64,000 nt of DNA from Polyporus tsugae. Its lineage: Eukaryota > Basidiomycota > Agaricomycetes > Polyporales > Polyporaceae. Position 1 is the first letter of the stretch. Every line of letters starts with the position of its first letter. The stretch is from the NCBI GenBank assembly GCA_024305745.1, contig JAHRBS010000004.1, positions 5,022,001 to 5,086,000 of the forward strand, in the 5' to 3' direction. The position numbers and the translations under genes were made by a program. Shown here piece by piece: positions 44,356 to 55,521 of this stretch. The notes beneath the pieces are model-generated. The model worked only from the letters and a program-made list of their open reading frames with translations. It did no database searches and had not been told where the DNA came from.

Positions 44356-47300
44356 TCAAGCGGGCGCGAGTCCGAGCGCGGACGCAAAGTGCTTGACCTT
44401 CACGGAAGGGAGCGCCTTTGTCAAGATGTCGGCCATCTAGTCGTCCGTGGGGCAGTAGATGAGTCGGATGGAGCCAGCCTCAATGGAGTAGCGGATGAAG
44501 TGATAGCGAATGTCGATGTGTTTTGTTCGGGCGTGGTAGGAGCGGTCTTTGGTAAGTGCGATCGCGGCCTGGTTGTTGCCATGGAGGGTGGTGGGCTCAG
44601 AGAGAGGGCGGAAGACCTCAGCAATGAGGCGCCGCAGCCAGATAGCCTCCTTCGCGGCGTGTGTGGCGGCGACATACTCGGACTCGGCCGTCGAGAGCGT
44701 GACAAGCTCCTGCTTCTTCGAAGCCCATGAGACTGCTCCACCATCGACGAGAAAAATGTACCCGGTAATAGCCCACCTGTGCTCCTGCGAGGACCCGTCC
44801 ACGTCCACAAATCCCTCCAGCCCGTCCTTCCCACCGCCGTACACCAGCGAGAGGTGCCGCGTGCCCAACAAGTACCTGAACACCCTCTTCACCGCCTCCC
44901 AGTGCGTCCATCCTGGGTTCTCCGAGTACTGCGCGAGTGTCGAGACGGCGAATGCAATGTCGGGTTGTGTGCCCATAGCTGCGTACATGAGGGCGCAGAT
45001 TGCCTTGCAGTACGGGACGCGCTTCATGCGCGCAACATCAAATGCACTCTCGGGGCACTGCATCTTCGAGAGTTGCAGGTGGGGGTCCATCGGCATGGAG
45101 ATAGGCTTCAAGTCGTCGAAATTGAACTGAGTGATGATGGAGTCGATGTAGGAGTGCTGAGAGAGTGCGAGGGTGCATGCTTCGAGGTCGCGCGTGACCT
45201 TGATGCCGAGAATCCAGCTGACCGGTCCCAGATCAGTGAGCTTGTAACATTTGCTAAGATGAGTCTTGTACAAGGTGTTGAGAGCACCCGAGTCGCCGGT
45301 GATGATGCAGTCATCAATGTGGACCGCCAAAACTACCAGATGGTTGCCCTCGCACTTGAAGAAGACCCTGTAGTCAGCTTCGGCGCGCTTGAAGCCTAGG
45401 TCAGCAAGCGCAGAGCACAGCGTCTCATACCATTTGCGACCGCCCTGCTTCAGCCTTTACAACGCCTTCTTGAGCTTCAGGACGTACTTGCGGCAGTCGG
45501 CGAACTCATGGTGAGGTGGCTGCTCGAGGTAGACGTCCTCGTCGAGCGTCGAGTTGAGGTAGGCGTTTGAGAAGTCAAACGTGTCCACCAGCCAGCCATT
45601 GCGTGTAGCGATGGCGAAGATGGTGCAGATAGAGGCGAGCTTGGCAACCGGAGCGAATGTGTCAGTGTAGTCGATGCCGTAGACCTGAGTAAAACCCCGA
45701 GCGACAAGTCAAGCTTTGTACTTGTCGATCTCGTCAGCTGAGTTCTTCTTGATGTGAAGAACCCACTTTGAGTCGACGACATTGACACTGCCGTCAGTAG
45801 GGCGTTCGATGAGCTCCCAGGTGCCGTTGGCCTTGAGGGCGTAAAGCTCAGCTTGGATGGCTTCCTGCCACTTGGGCCAGTCCAGGCGCTTCTTGGCTTC
45901 CGCATACATCGGGTCCAGGCACTCGGCTTCTCCCGTCGCAGTCGCCATTGCCAGCTCAACCATCTCCCAGTCCTCTCGCTCCTCCTGTGCCACCAACACA
46001 AATCCTTCCTTGTCCTTGACCTCCTCGACTGTCGCCTTCCTCAATCCCTCCTGCATCTCTTTCAGCAACACCCTCCTGCTCTTTCATCCATCCACGGTCC
46101 CTTCACCGCGCCTCAGCCGCTGCACGTACTCCGACTCCTTTCGGACACGCTTCGGCCGCTCATTCACGGTCTCAAACCGTTCTCTAAGGACGTCTCCAGC
46201 CGCAACAGGCTTCGAGTCGATGGAAGGCTGGGAGGAAGGGGGTTTGGCAGCAGGAGGTTCAAGCTTGAGCGTAGGAGGTTCATCATTCGGCAAGTTGGGG
46301 ATTGGCTGCAGCGACGGTGTAGGTGCATGCTCGCCCAGGTGAGTACCAGCTCCAGCTCCAGGTCCCTTGTCATCCCTCTCCCCCTCGAGCAGCACTGCAA
46401 CGTCGACATCAATGACGTTGAAACAAATGCTCCATTCCATGGTCACAGTACGGCGGTCTGGCCAGTAGATGCGGTGGGCGTCGGACACCTTGTCCCAGCC
46501 CACCCAGCGTGCAATCCGCGCGCGGTCTGAGAGCTTCCACCCGCCGGGGGTATGGACTCAAACTTCGCAGCCCCAGGGATGGAGGTTCGAGATGTTGGGC
46601 TTCCTGCCCCAGAACACCTCGTATGGCGTCTTGCCGTCGAGGGTGCGCATCAGTGTGTGGTTCTTGGCGTATACAGCATAGTTCAATGCCTCGCCCCAGA
46701 GTGCCTTCGGCAGGCCACTGTCGTGCAACATGGCGCGCACCTTCTCGAAGTGCATGCAGTTTGCTCGCTCGCCCACCCCATTGTACCCGGGTGTGTTGTG
46801 CGTGGTAAGCTTGTGGATTATGCCATGTGCGTCGAGATGGTCGGAAAATGCCTGGGAGAGGTACTCGCCACCGCGATCAGTGTGGAGACACTTGATTTGG
46901 ATGCCCTTCTGGGTGCAGTAGAAGGCTTCGACCTTCTTGTAGGAGGTGAATGTCTCGTCCTTTGTCTGCTTGAGGTGGACAATGGTGTACTGACTATGGT
47001 CATCGATGAACAAGGAGTTGTAGCAGTGGCATCCGAGCGTTTCAGTGGGCGCGGGGCCCCAGACGTCGGAATGTACTTCACCGCCAACCTCGGTGGCATG
47101 AGGTCAAACACGTTCCTTTGTGATCGGCTTCCGCATCATCTTGGCTGCCTCGCATGCATCACAGACTATCGGCTTGCTACCAGGAATTAGGCTGATCCCC
47201 TTCACCAGGCCCCTCGTAATCGCGTCACGCGCAGCGTCGTATGCGATATGACCCAGCATCCGGTGCGCCTCGTCGAGCGTGACAGCGCGCGTCTTCATCG

Positions 47301-48252
47301 GCTTGTCCTCTTTGCGCTCCCCCTCAAGGGTCGGCATGGCCTCCTCGTCACGACGCATAGTCATACGGTACAGCCCTCGGACAAGCGGAATAGAGGCAAT
47401 GACATCCCCGTCGGAGTTCGAGACCTGGTATCCCTTGGGAAGGAACGCAACCGTGGACCCGGCCAACACAATGCGGCCAATGGACACAAGCGTGACGTCC
47501 ATCGCTGGTGCGTGAAGAACATTCTGGAGAAGGATACACGTGGTCTCGGTGCCATCTTCGTTGTGTGGGACGGTAATCCACATGTCGCCACGGCCAACAC
47601 CTCGGAAAGTATGGTTATCGGCCGCATTGATGCGCTTGGGCGTGATCGGGCGGTAGGTGACAAAATGGTGGATGTGCGGGGACATATGGCTGGTGGCACC
47701 GGAGTCGAAGATGACCTCTTCGTTCTCGCCGGTTGGAGGGTTGCTTGCGAGCATTGCGCCATGGTGAGTCGTGAAGTCTGCATTGAACTCGTCATCCTCG
47801 TTGGCATCGCTGTCAGCCTCGGACGAAGAGTCTGAGACAGACTGGAGATCGGGGAGGGAGTCTGTGTCTGAGTCTGGCGCGGTGCGCACGTACCATGCCT
47901 CGTCCTTGCCCTTCTCAGACGCTGTCGAGGTGTTGTCCTTGGGCTTGAGCTTGTCCCTCGGACCCTGGCCTTCCTTGCCGCCGCCGGGCACCCAGCAGTC
48001 GGACTTGTAGTGGCCGCGCTTCTTGCAGTTGAAGCATTCCACATTCTTCTTCTTCCCCTTCCCACCCTTGTTGTTTGCTGACAACGCAACGTCGCCAGAA
48101 TCACCACCTGAGCGTCCCGACTTGGTATGCAAGGCACGGCGGTCGTATTCGTCCGTCAGGGCAGCCATCAACTGCTCCGGGGTCAAGATGTTCCCAGTAA
48201 CGGTCAATGTGGCAGTGAGGGAAGAGACATAGGTTTCGAAGGAGGTCGGCAT
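44356..48252 (-). pseudogene. pol: copia D gag 3' part and pol, six in-frame stops
   Basis: One frame from about 48250 to TGA 44356-44358. The zinc knuckle is CFNCKKRGHYKSDC. Protease: VIFDSGATSHM. Integrase: HSDVWGP, HTDRGGEY and VGERAN. RT: TFDFSNAYLN and VHIDDCIITG, with the dyad intact. RNase H: FVDVDGSSQEH and STAESEYVAA. The ending is KHIDIRYHFI. Stops are TGA 47104-47106, 46558-46560, 46084-46086 and 45709-45711 (the last in the conserved K-A-R-L-V-A-R-G-F block, so from Arg), TAA 45457-45459 and TAG 44437-44439. Confidence 0.9.
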
Positions 48253-48928
48253 GGAGCCGAGGATGATTGCATAGAAGTTGTTGTCCTCGGGGGGTGTGGC
48301 CCATTGCAGCTAGGTCTTTGTACATTGTTCGAAGCTTCGCGAAGTGCGCTCTGACGTCGGCCTTTTCCCCACAGCGTTGCTCCTGCAGCCTCCGGTGCAG
48401 GTCAAGCGAAATCATGCATGAGCGGCACTCGAACTCCACAGCGAGTGCCATCCAGATCTCGCACGCAGAACCCTTGGCACGCACCTTCATAAACAGTGAG
48501 TCCGGGATCATGCTCGCGATGAGCTGCTTGACGACCGCCTCACCCTTCTTCCAGGTAGCCAACCCAGCCAGATACGTCTCCTGTGTGGGATCTGGCACCA
48601 CGCCAGGACTCGGGGTACCGCCAATGGAAGCCGCAGCCACTGTCCTGCCGCCACCGGTCGCTCCGGCAGCAGCAGCGTCTGCTCCTCCTCCAGCACCAGT
48701 GGTAGCACCGGCCGCACCTGCAGCCGGGCCTCCCCCCTGAGCCGTGATGTTTCTCCCTGCCATAGAAGGCGGCACAACAGGTTGGATGGACGTACCGTCG
48801 AGATGACCTGCGAGACCCTTCGCGTCTGCCGCCCAGGTAAGCTGCTCCTTGTAGAGCACCCAGTTGGTGCCGCCGACGTCGAGTTTCGGCACGCGAACAT
48901 GATCATCGCCGAGCTTGATCAAGGACAT
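48101..48928 (-). pseudogene. gag: copia D gag, 5' part, frameshifted
   Basis: ATG 48928 (MSLIKLGDDHVRVPKLD) begins a copia-type gag with an Ala/Gly-rich insert at about residues 60-100 and a capsid-like block (WKKGEAVVKQLIASMIPDSL). The true frame is lost near 48250; the last ~50 codons of this ORF are out of frame, and gag resumes in the ORF from 48252. Confidence 0.82.
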
Positions 48929-48989
48929 GATGTGGGAAGATGCGAGAGACGTGTCGTTTGAGTTTTCGTACAGGGAGTCCGCCTAGAAG

Positions 48990-49004
48990 GCAGGGCTCAT
49001 AACC
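48990..49004 (-). promoter_or_regulatory. primer-binding site of copia D
   Basis: The minus strand reads GGTTATGAGCCCTGC directly after the 5' LTR, the same initiator tRNA-Met anticodon-arm complement as in copia B, although the two elements belong to clearly different copia lineages. Confidence 0.72.
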
Positions 49005-49315
49005 TATAGAAGAGTAAACTAATAATACAGTTAGTCAATGTAACGAAGGGTAGTGTAGTCGCAGAGATGCTCACCTCAGTCAATACACGTGTATGCGGGA
49101 CTGAGGTGAGCAGTACAAAATAACCTGCTATAAGTACAGTAATCACAGACAAGATACTCGGGATACAAGACCGAGACACAAGATACAGAAACACAAGTAA
49201 GAAACCAAAAGACAACGTACAATGTGAGACAAGCCGCCAGCTGAGACACCACGAGCCGAGATGTGTTGTCGTTGGTCTCACGCTCCCACTTGCCCGGCTC
49301 CTCCAATCTCCAACA
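49005..49315 (-). repeat. 5' LTR of copia D (element orientation)
   Basis: 311 bp; differs from the 3' LTR by scattered substitutions and by a 56-bp extra block near its R/U5 end (about 49021-49076). Confidence 0.9.
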
Positions 49316-49355
49316 TCTTTGTCTTGTAACATAAATACAGCTAGCATGGCCAACG

Positions 49356-49598
49356 TCAGTTTGAACCTTTACGCAGGAAGGTGGCATAAGTCAAACCTCC
49401 ATCGGGCCCATCGCTATGGATTTCTTGACCTTTGAGTAGTTCCTCTGAGAGATTGACATCCAGGCCTGTACAGCAGTAATTCCATTGAAAGAGCGACATC
49501 AGGGTTAGATTATATACAAAGGAGTCGCTGATGCCGGGAGACAGTGGTTGATGGTGGTTGATGGTGGTTGGGCTTCTAATTGGGTTGCGACGTTGCAT
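49356..49598 (-). pseudogene. kinase-like protein gene, 5' part
   Basis: An open frame of 80 codons from ATG 49598, ending in GPDGGLTYATFL, then a possible short intron (GTAAAG..GCTAG), then codons that lead to the copia D insertion point. With one TCTTT copy removed, the frame passes without interruption into the 44081 segment (through QDKEHFVKTGP). The real start may be further downstream, since the first ~35 residues look low-complexity. The palindrome begins 36 bp upstream of this ATG, so the promoter has been replaced or duplicated. Confidence 0.5.
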
Positions 49599-49855
49599 GG
49601 CACCGTGACTCTGAGGCTACGTCCTCACGTGCTTACAGTCATCAACCGGCTGACGTAACACCCCCATCTAGTGTAACATTTTGCCCATATCTCAATGGTG
49701 TGAGAAGCTTTCCTCTCCGTTCTTGTTGCAACATATTCTGTGTGTTATTGCTCGACTATATGTAAAATATGGGCACACAATGGTGCCACAAAGCCCAGGA
49801 ATCTTGCTGTAAATGTAGGCAGATTTGTCTGTGTCACACCACACCCACTACCCAT

Positions 49856-52800
49856 TACGGTGGGGCAAAGAACCTATAGGTCATTCGCAAATGTTATTAA
49901 CAGTAGTTATTAACCGGGGTTATTAACATGCAAGAAACTGGGCCGGGTTATTCGCACTGCAATTATCTTGGGTGGCTATCCGGACGAATAGCTCCTCTGG
50001 ACCACCACTGTTGGACCCACATGATGGACTCAGCATGGTCGCATATTGTGCACTTTACTCAGGCTCCTACCTGTTTTAGATTCTCTTTGTTATGACCGGT
50101 AAAGCATTACCGTCTGTATCCTACTTATACCTCACCTTTTCATGCCTCCGATGTGTGCTCAAATTTTCTCGACTCTCCTCCTCTACTAGTGCCCGTCATG
50201 TCATCTGCTGCTGATGTCCCTTCTCAAGCTGTTAGAATCCTCTCACAGGAGCAAATCTTGGTTTGACTCGCTCATCTCCGGACGTGCCTCGACACACTCC
50301 CTACCTCACTCCCTGATGCTGCTTACAGCTTCAAGAAATTTGCACTCTCCGAAGAAGAGAGCGAAGAACGCGGTCGTGTCGGGGCGCTCAATCACCACCT
50401 TGAGTGCACCTTCTGTCCCCAGGGTCGCGTGAACGGTCCGTTCCTACTCAAGGAGCGCAGGCCTGGCCTCATCTCCCTGGTAAACGTCTTGTCGGCTTTC
50501 GTTTTGGAGTTTCCCGATGATGCAATTCTTCAGAAGTGGGTCAAGGACCTCATCAGTGCTGCAGAGCACACCTCAAACACTGTCAGCGGAGGTTCTACAA
50601 AGGTACGTGGTTATTGCTTACTATTCCTATAAGTATGTCTCACTTGAATGATCAGAAGTGTCCCTGTCCAAGCGGGACTGTGGCAGACGGATGTCCATCG
50701 AAAAAGGCCAAGGGTTCTCCGACTCCGAGGACAAAGGACGTCGACTGCCCTGGTACCTCCATCTTGTCGCTCTATGAGGACCTGTCCAAACCGGCCCCAA
50801 AGGGTCCGGGTGGGCGCGAGGCTTGCCCCTTGCTCGACAAGGTGTCTATCTATTGCCATCGTAAGAGTGATGGCAAGGTGGTTTATCGGTGTGTCGGTGC
50901 CGTATCTGGCTGTGTAAAGACTTACCCCACCGCACGGGACAAAACTCGAGTCTTGAGGCATGCAGGTGGTTGCCAGTATGTCTCGAATGAGCTGCGATGA
51001 ACTGCGAATTCGCTCCTCGCTGCAGACGCACAGAGTTGTCGAGTCCAGACGACCGCCGTTGGGCAGGCGCGTGGTAAAGACTCCGATCCTGTCACTTCCT
51101 CTCGAGCTATGGACAGCCCAGGCGGCACACCATCTGCGACGCCGATGCAAGGTTCTGGTGGTCCGGTTCTCTATCAGACTGCCAAGGCAGAAGGGCGGCG
51201 GCAACTCCAGGCTCACCTCGATGCTGCAATAGTGAAACTTGTATGCATTGCAGGTATTCCACCATGTGTTGCCAATCTTCCAGAGTGGAAGGAGGTGTGG
51301 TCGATTGCGAATCCTAGCTACATCCCTGCCTCTAAATCAAAACTCGAGAACTCTCAGATCCCTTTGGAAGCTGCCGCTGTTTGTGAAGCCCAGCTTGACG
51401 TACTCTGACAGCAAGACAACCTCACAATTTTGTTTGATGGAGGGTCTTTAAACTCGACGGAGTCCAACCTTACGATCCATGTCATCACTGAAGATCGTCA
51501 GGTTTACTTCTTTGAGGGAAAGAACTCTACTGGGTCCTCCCATACAGGCGTGTATTACTATCATGCTCTGAAGAATGTATGATTCAAGTGTCAGAATAAT
51601 TCTAACACCGGAGACGGCAAAACTCACTTGTCATGTTGTAGGTCATCGATATGATTGGCCCAAAAAACTTCTGTGGGATATGTTCCAACAATACGAGCAA
51701 CACAACGTCTGCAAGGGACATGATCCGTCAGGAGTACCCTTGGATCATCATCCTTCCCGATGCATGCCATAGGTTAGGTCGTCTATGCGGAGATATTTGT
51801 AAGCTTGACCGCTATAAAAAGGTACGTCCGTTGATGCAAACGCCAATACTGCTGGACTGAATATGTTCATGGCAGTCCATCGCAATCTTACGGCGCACAC
51901 TCAAGTTCATGAAGAAGTCAGGCGTGGCTCGCAAGCACCTTTGGAGAAAGCATTTGGAGATGGGGATTTCTTGGGGCCTCGTGTCCATCGGGAAGACACA
52001 CTTCGCAAGCATTTATCACTCCTCATCTGCACTAGTTCACTGCATGCTGGCGCTCCATGAGCTATGTGGATTGGCAACGATCAAGATCAAGGTGAGCCTT
52101 GCGGAACAGAATGCACTGACAGTTCTCATGCTCATATGGCGCTCGTGTAGGATGTCAATAATGTCTTCCTCAGCGGACCGCCTGCATGGAAGTTCAACAC
52201 TGAATTGCAAGAGCTAGTCAATGTCCTCGCGCCCATGGCGAAGTCAATCACTTGCCTAGAATCCACTCACTCCTCAGTCTCTGATGTCTATGTCTTCTGG
52301 CTCGCTTGTATGGCTGGAATCTATGACGCAGTCAGCACGAACAGCAATGGTATGGGCCAGTCTGACAAGGATACCATCCGTGAAGCGGCGCAGGCTCGAT
52401 GGCTCCAGATGATCGAGCACGCCCCTTGTGATATATACTTTGCAGGCTTCATGCTTGATCCACGTGAGTTTCATTTTGGGTTCTCGGAGGGCTAGTTCTC
52501 AATGTCTCATATGCTTTCAGGTTTCCGAGATCATGATCTCTTGAACGATCTCAATCCCCTCACCATCAAGACAATCAAAGTTCCGAGTCAACACCCCAAC
52601 AAGAAAGATAAGCTCCCAAAGAGTGCCATTCGGCTCAGCAACTTCCTCCTTTCTCTTTTGCGCACTGAATACGAACAGAAGAATGTGCTGATTGCCGATT
52701 TGTCTGCAGCTCAGGCAGTCGACGGCCTCAAGGACCAACTGTGCTTGTACATCAAGGGTGCATATCCATTTGAGCTCCCCCTGTCCCCATCACAGGACCC

Positions 52801-53724
52801 ATTCAAATGGTGGAAACGTCTTGACGAGGATGTGAGCCAAAAAACTGCTGCACAGCCAATGGCCGTGAGTACATTCTGTGCTGTTCTCCTGTCTGATCGC
52901 GAGGTGCTCACGCCATGACTGCACTGACAGTACCTTGCACAAGCAATTTTTGCGCTTACTCCCAATTCGATGGCAGACGAGCGGACACAGTCTACATACA
53001 CATGGCTAAACAGCTATCTTCGCAACCGCCAAAGTGTCCCGACAGTCACGCGAATGATTCAAATCCAAAATTGGTATCTTCAGCAGAGGAAGGTATGTAG
53101 CGTACATTGACAGATATGCACTGATCTAATTCATCTATGCTGAGTTTAGAAAGCTACTTCTTACCCATCGACCAACGGTCAAGTTCCACGACATGGGCCC
53201 AATCCTTGGTATGCCCTGAACGGCCTCCGGCAGCCTTGGGTTCAAGTTGAAGGTGACCCAGAATGACTTGGTTGTAGTCGATGATGAATCCAAGCCCGAG
53301 TGCGAAGAAGGCAATAACGGCGACCTACTGGATAGCGACGCAGAGAGTGAACCCGACGGGGAAGACAGCGAGTTGCCCAACAATGAAGATCCCGACTTCT
53401 TATACGAAGAACTGGAGACTGCCGTGGAAGGGGTGAACCTTGGGTCCTGGATACTCAAGGACTACCTCTCTGACGAAGCCATCACACGTCCAGAGCCAGC
53501 TACGAAAGGGAGAGGTAAGGGAAGAAGTAAAGCTGCAGAGGGGACAGCAACGAGGGTACTCAAGGAGGCCGACTGGAAGATGGATTCGAAATGACCGCCA
53601 TATATTATGTAATCAAGCGCCCATGTGAAAAACTGTTGTTAACGATGCAAATAACTCCCTGATATCCACCTATCCGTTACCAACACTGCGAGAAACCCTC
53701 AATCAGGTTTCTCGCCCCACCGTA
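49856..53724 (+). mobile_element. hAT-family DNA transposon, left copy
   Basis: Imperfect terminal inverted repeats: TACGGTGGGGCAAAGAACC at the left end and the complement of TACGGTGGGGCGAGAAACC at the right end. Subterminal GGTTATTAAC-like words repeat at about 49891-49932. It carries a spliced transposase gene. No 8-bp target duplication is recognisable (CTACCCAT versus GCATGGAC), so the ends were rearranged when the palindrome formed. Confidence 0.82.
50198..53594 (+). pseudogene. hAT transposase gene (left), three in-frame stops
   Basis: ATG 50198 (MSSAADVPSQAVRILSQE). The first intron is 50603-50655, and several more of about 50-70 nt follow. Order: a Cys/His-bearing DNA-binding region (CVGAVSGCVKTYP..RVLRHAGGC, about 50890-50980); a DUF659-like catalytic block (ILFDGG.., then YPWIIILPDACHRLGRLCGD, about 51420-51800); the alpha-helical insertion; and a hAT dimerisation domain (PFKWWKRLDEDV.., about 52790-53080). 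An acidic, Lys-rich tail follows (53247-53594). In-frame TGA codons at 50264-50266, 51406-51408 and 53219-53221 are each single-base changes from CGA. There is no frameshift. Splice-site details are inferred. Confidence 0.82.
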
Positions 53725-55521
53725 GCATGGACTGATGGAATAGATTACGAGGGAGGTGAGATGAGAGAGGGAAGCAAGGGCATGGTATATGTGCTTGTTG
53801 TGAGTGAGTAGATGTTCGTTGTATGTGATTCGGAGATGTGTCAGGATCGAGGCGCAGATATGCAATATTTTCAAGAGCGATGTCGAGGAGCAGAGTTGGT
53901 GTAGATGAAGTGTGCCCTGCCTTCCGGGATTTCCTCCATCACGTGCACAAAGGACTCCCCTTCATCTTTCTCCACACATCTTTCATCTGGCCGCCCTCCC
54001 TCTTGTCCAAAACACCACCTCTCAACGAACTTGGCAAAGCTATCCACCGTGCTCGCCCTTGTCAGGCTGCAGGCTATGTATGTCACCTCCGGGCCGGGTG
54101 GCTTCAACAGCGTCCCCCAGCGCCAATCACCCTCCCTTCTCGCTCCCTGATGGTCGCGGACTTGCCTTCTTGCTCCATTGATCAAGTCCTGCAGCATGTC
54201 CTTATCCCACACATTCGCGGCCTGCCACGAAACGCAACACATCAGCAACCACACGGTATTCAATAGTCCTGGTAGGATACCTTACCTGGCACAGGACTGA
54301 CAGCCATCCCTGCATCAACCAAGCGTGCACCGTCCTACAATGTGAACACAAACCAGTCCACATCGCCCGCCACACCAGACCCAAACAGACACTCATGGCA
54401 TAAACTACAAGCTCCCCATCTGACCCGCAATCTGCATATCATCCACCCTGACCACTGGCATCTCACCGGGTCGTAGCTAAGGTCCCTTGGCCGTAGAGGC
54501 ATGACGTAGTTCTTGACCTGCCTGATGTTGGTCATCATCGGCATATACGTGCCCGGTCCTGGGGTCTTATGGTTGGGCTTGGTGGGCACAATCTATGGTG
54601 CGAGCTCTGCAATGAGGTGCAGGAGGCATGGGTTCGCGAGCCACATGTTGTACTGTGCCTTTCCCTAGTGTATCGCCGCGAGCAGGCCCGCCTTGCCCGT
54701 GATCGGGGACAGCGGCGCGGAGTCAATGTGGTAGGCGTGCAGACCATACAGGAGACAAGGTGCCTGCGGTGGTCGACCGTGGGCGGGAGGCGGTTGGTGA
54801 TCGCGATGCTGTTGATGCAAAAGCGGAGGTAAAAGCGTCAAGATGCAAAGATGATGGAGGTAGAATGGGATGGGAGAAGGCGACGTACAGGCTAGCGCAG
54901 TTCACATGAGTAGTGTTGACCTTGTCGGCTAGGACTAGGTTCTACTCGAACGCAGCCACGATAGCAGTGTCGGAGAATGTCAATCCGAGGACCTTCAGAG
55001 CCTGCATGATCTTTGCGGACTCCACTGTCGTGAACTTGACAAGCAGTCAGTGAGGCTTCTCGGGGTTCCTGTCGCAGGAGGTGTCGCAGTCCAAGCAGTG
55101 AGAGGGCTGCACACGAGGGCACGACAATGTTCATGAGTATATCCATATCACTTGATGTCTAATGAGAACATACCGTTTGGTCTGCAAAGGCCGCGTCGAA
55201 CTTCTCTACAAGCGCCGCCCATTCGTGCTCCAATCCTACCGAGGCCTGAAGCATTTGCAGTCAACAATGGACGGATACTCGAAGAGCTGCCACATACCTT
55301 GAACGACAACAAGTGGCTCGTCGTCAGACCACATAGCCAGGACCACAGGTAACCTGCTGTCACCCATGCAACGACGCAGACGACACAGTCCACCCATGTG
55401 CATCATCCGCCGCACCAATCCTGCTGTTCCCTCCCCTTTCCCTGACGCCGTTGGTGGGAACCACAGCAAGTGCACAACTGGTGACAGCATAAAGGAATCT
55501 TGTCCCGCAGAAGGTGCTGCC
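53725..55521 (-). pseudogene. unrecognised multi-exon gene remnant inside the palindrome
   Basis: Minus-strand coding blocks in order: LAMWSDDEPLVVVQ (exon ending 55298), intron 55297-55236, GLEHEWAALVEKFDAAFADQ, intron 55173-55107, CLDCDTSCDRNPEK and VKFTTVESAKIMQALKVLGL, an intron near 54900-54800, IDSAPLSPITGKAGLLAAI and PGTYMPMMTNIRQVKNYVMP, and a last exon near 54260-53871 (RRQVRDHQGARREGDWRWGT). Introns are 60-70 nt and in phase. Stops TGA (about 55047) and TAG (about 54945), plus two more near 54670 and 54590, are single-base. No family is recognised. It appears cut at both ends by the hAT termini. Confidence 0.5.

Larger units (their letters stand above)
44094..49315 (-). mobile_element. 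Ty1/copia element D inserted in the kinase-like gene
   Basis: Minus-strand element with LTRs 44094-44348 and 49005-49315, a 5-bp target duplication TCTTT (44089-44093 and 49316-49320), a purine tract GAGGGGGAG before the 3' LTR and an initiator-tRNA-type primer-binding site after the 5' LTR. gag-pol carries one frameshift and six in-frame stops. The perfect duplication shows a simple insertion with no later rearrangement. Confidence 0.93.

Noticed and set aside
51421..52500. KDZ or Plavaka-type transposase
   Set aside because: The catalytic block, C-terminal dimerisation region and short TIRs fit hAT better.
53871..54266. Open plus-strand frames opposite the spacer gene
   Set aside because: The minus strand has spliced, phase-consistent protein blocks; the plus frames are Ser/Pro/Leu-rich reflections.
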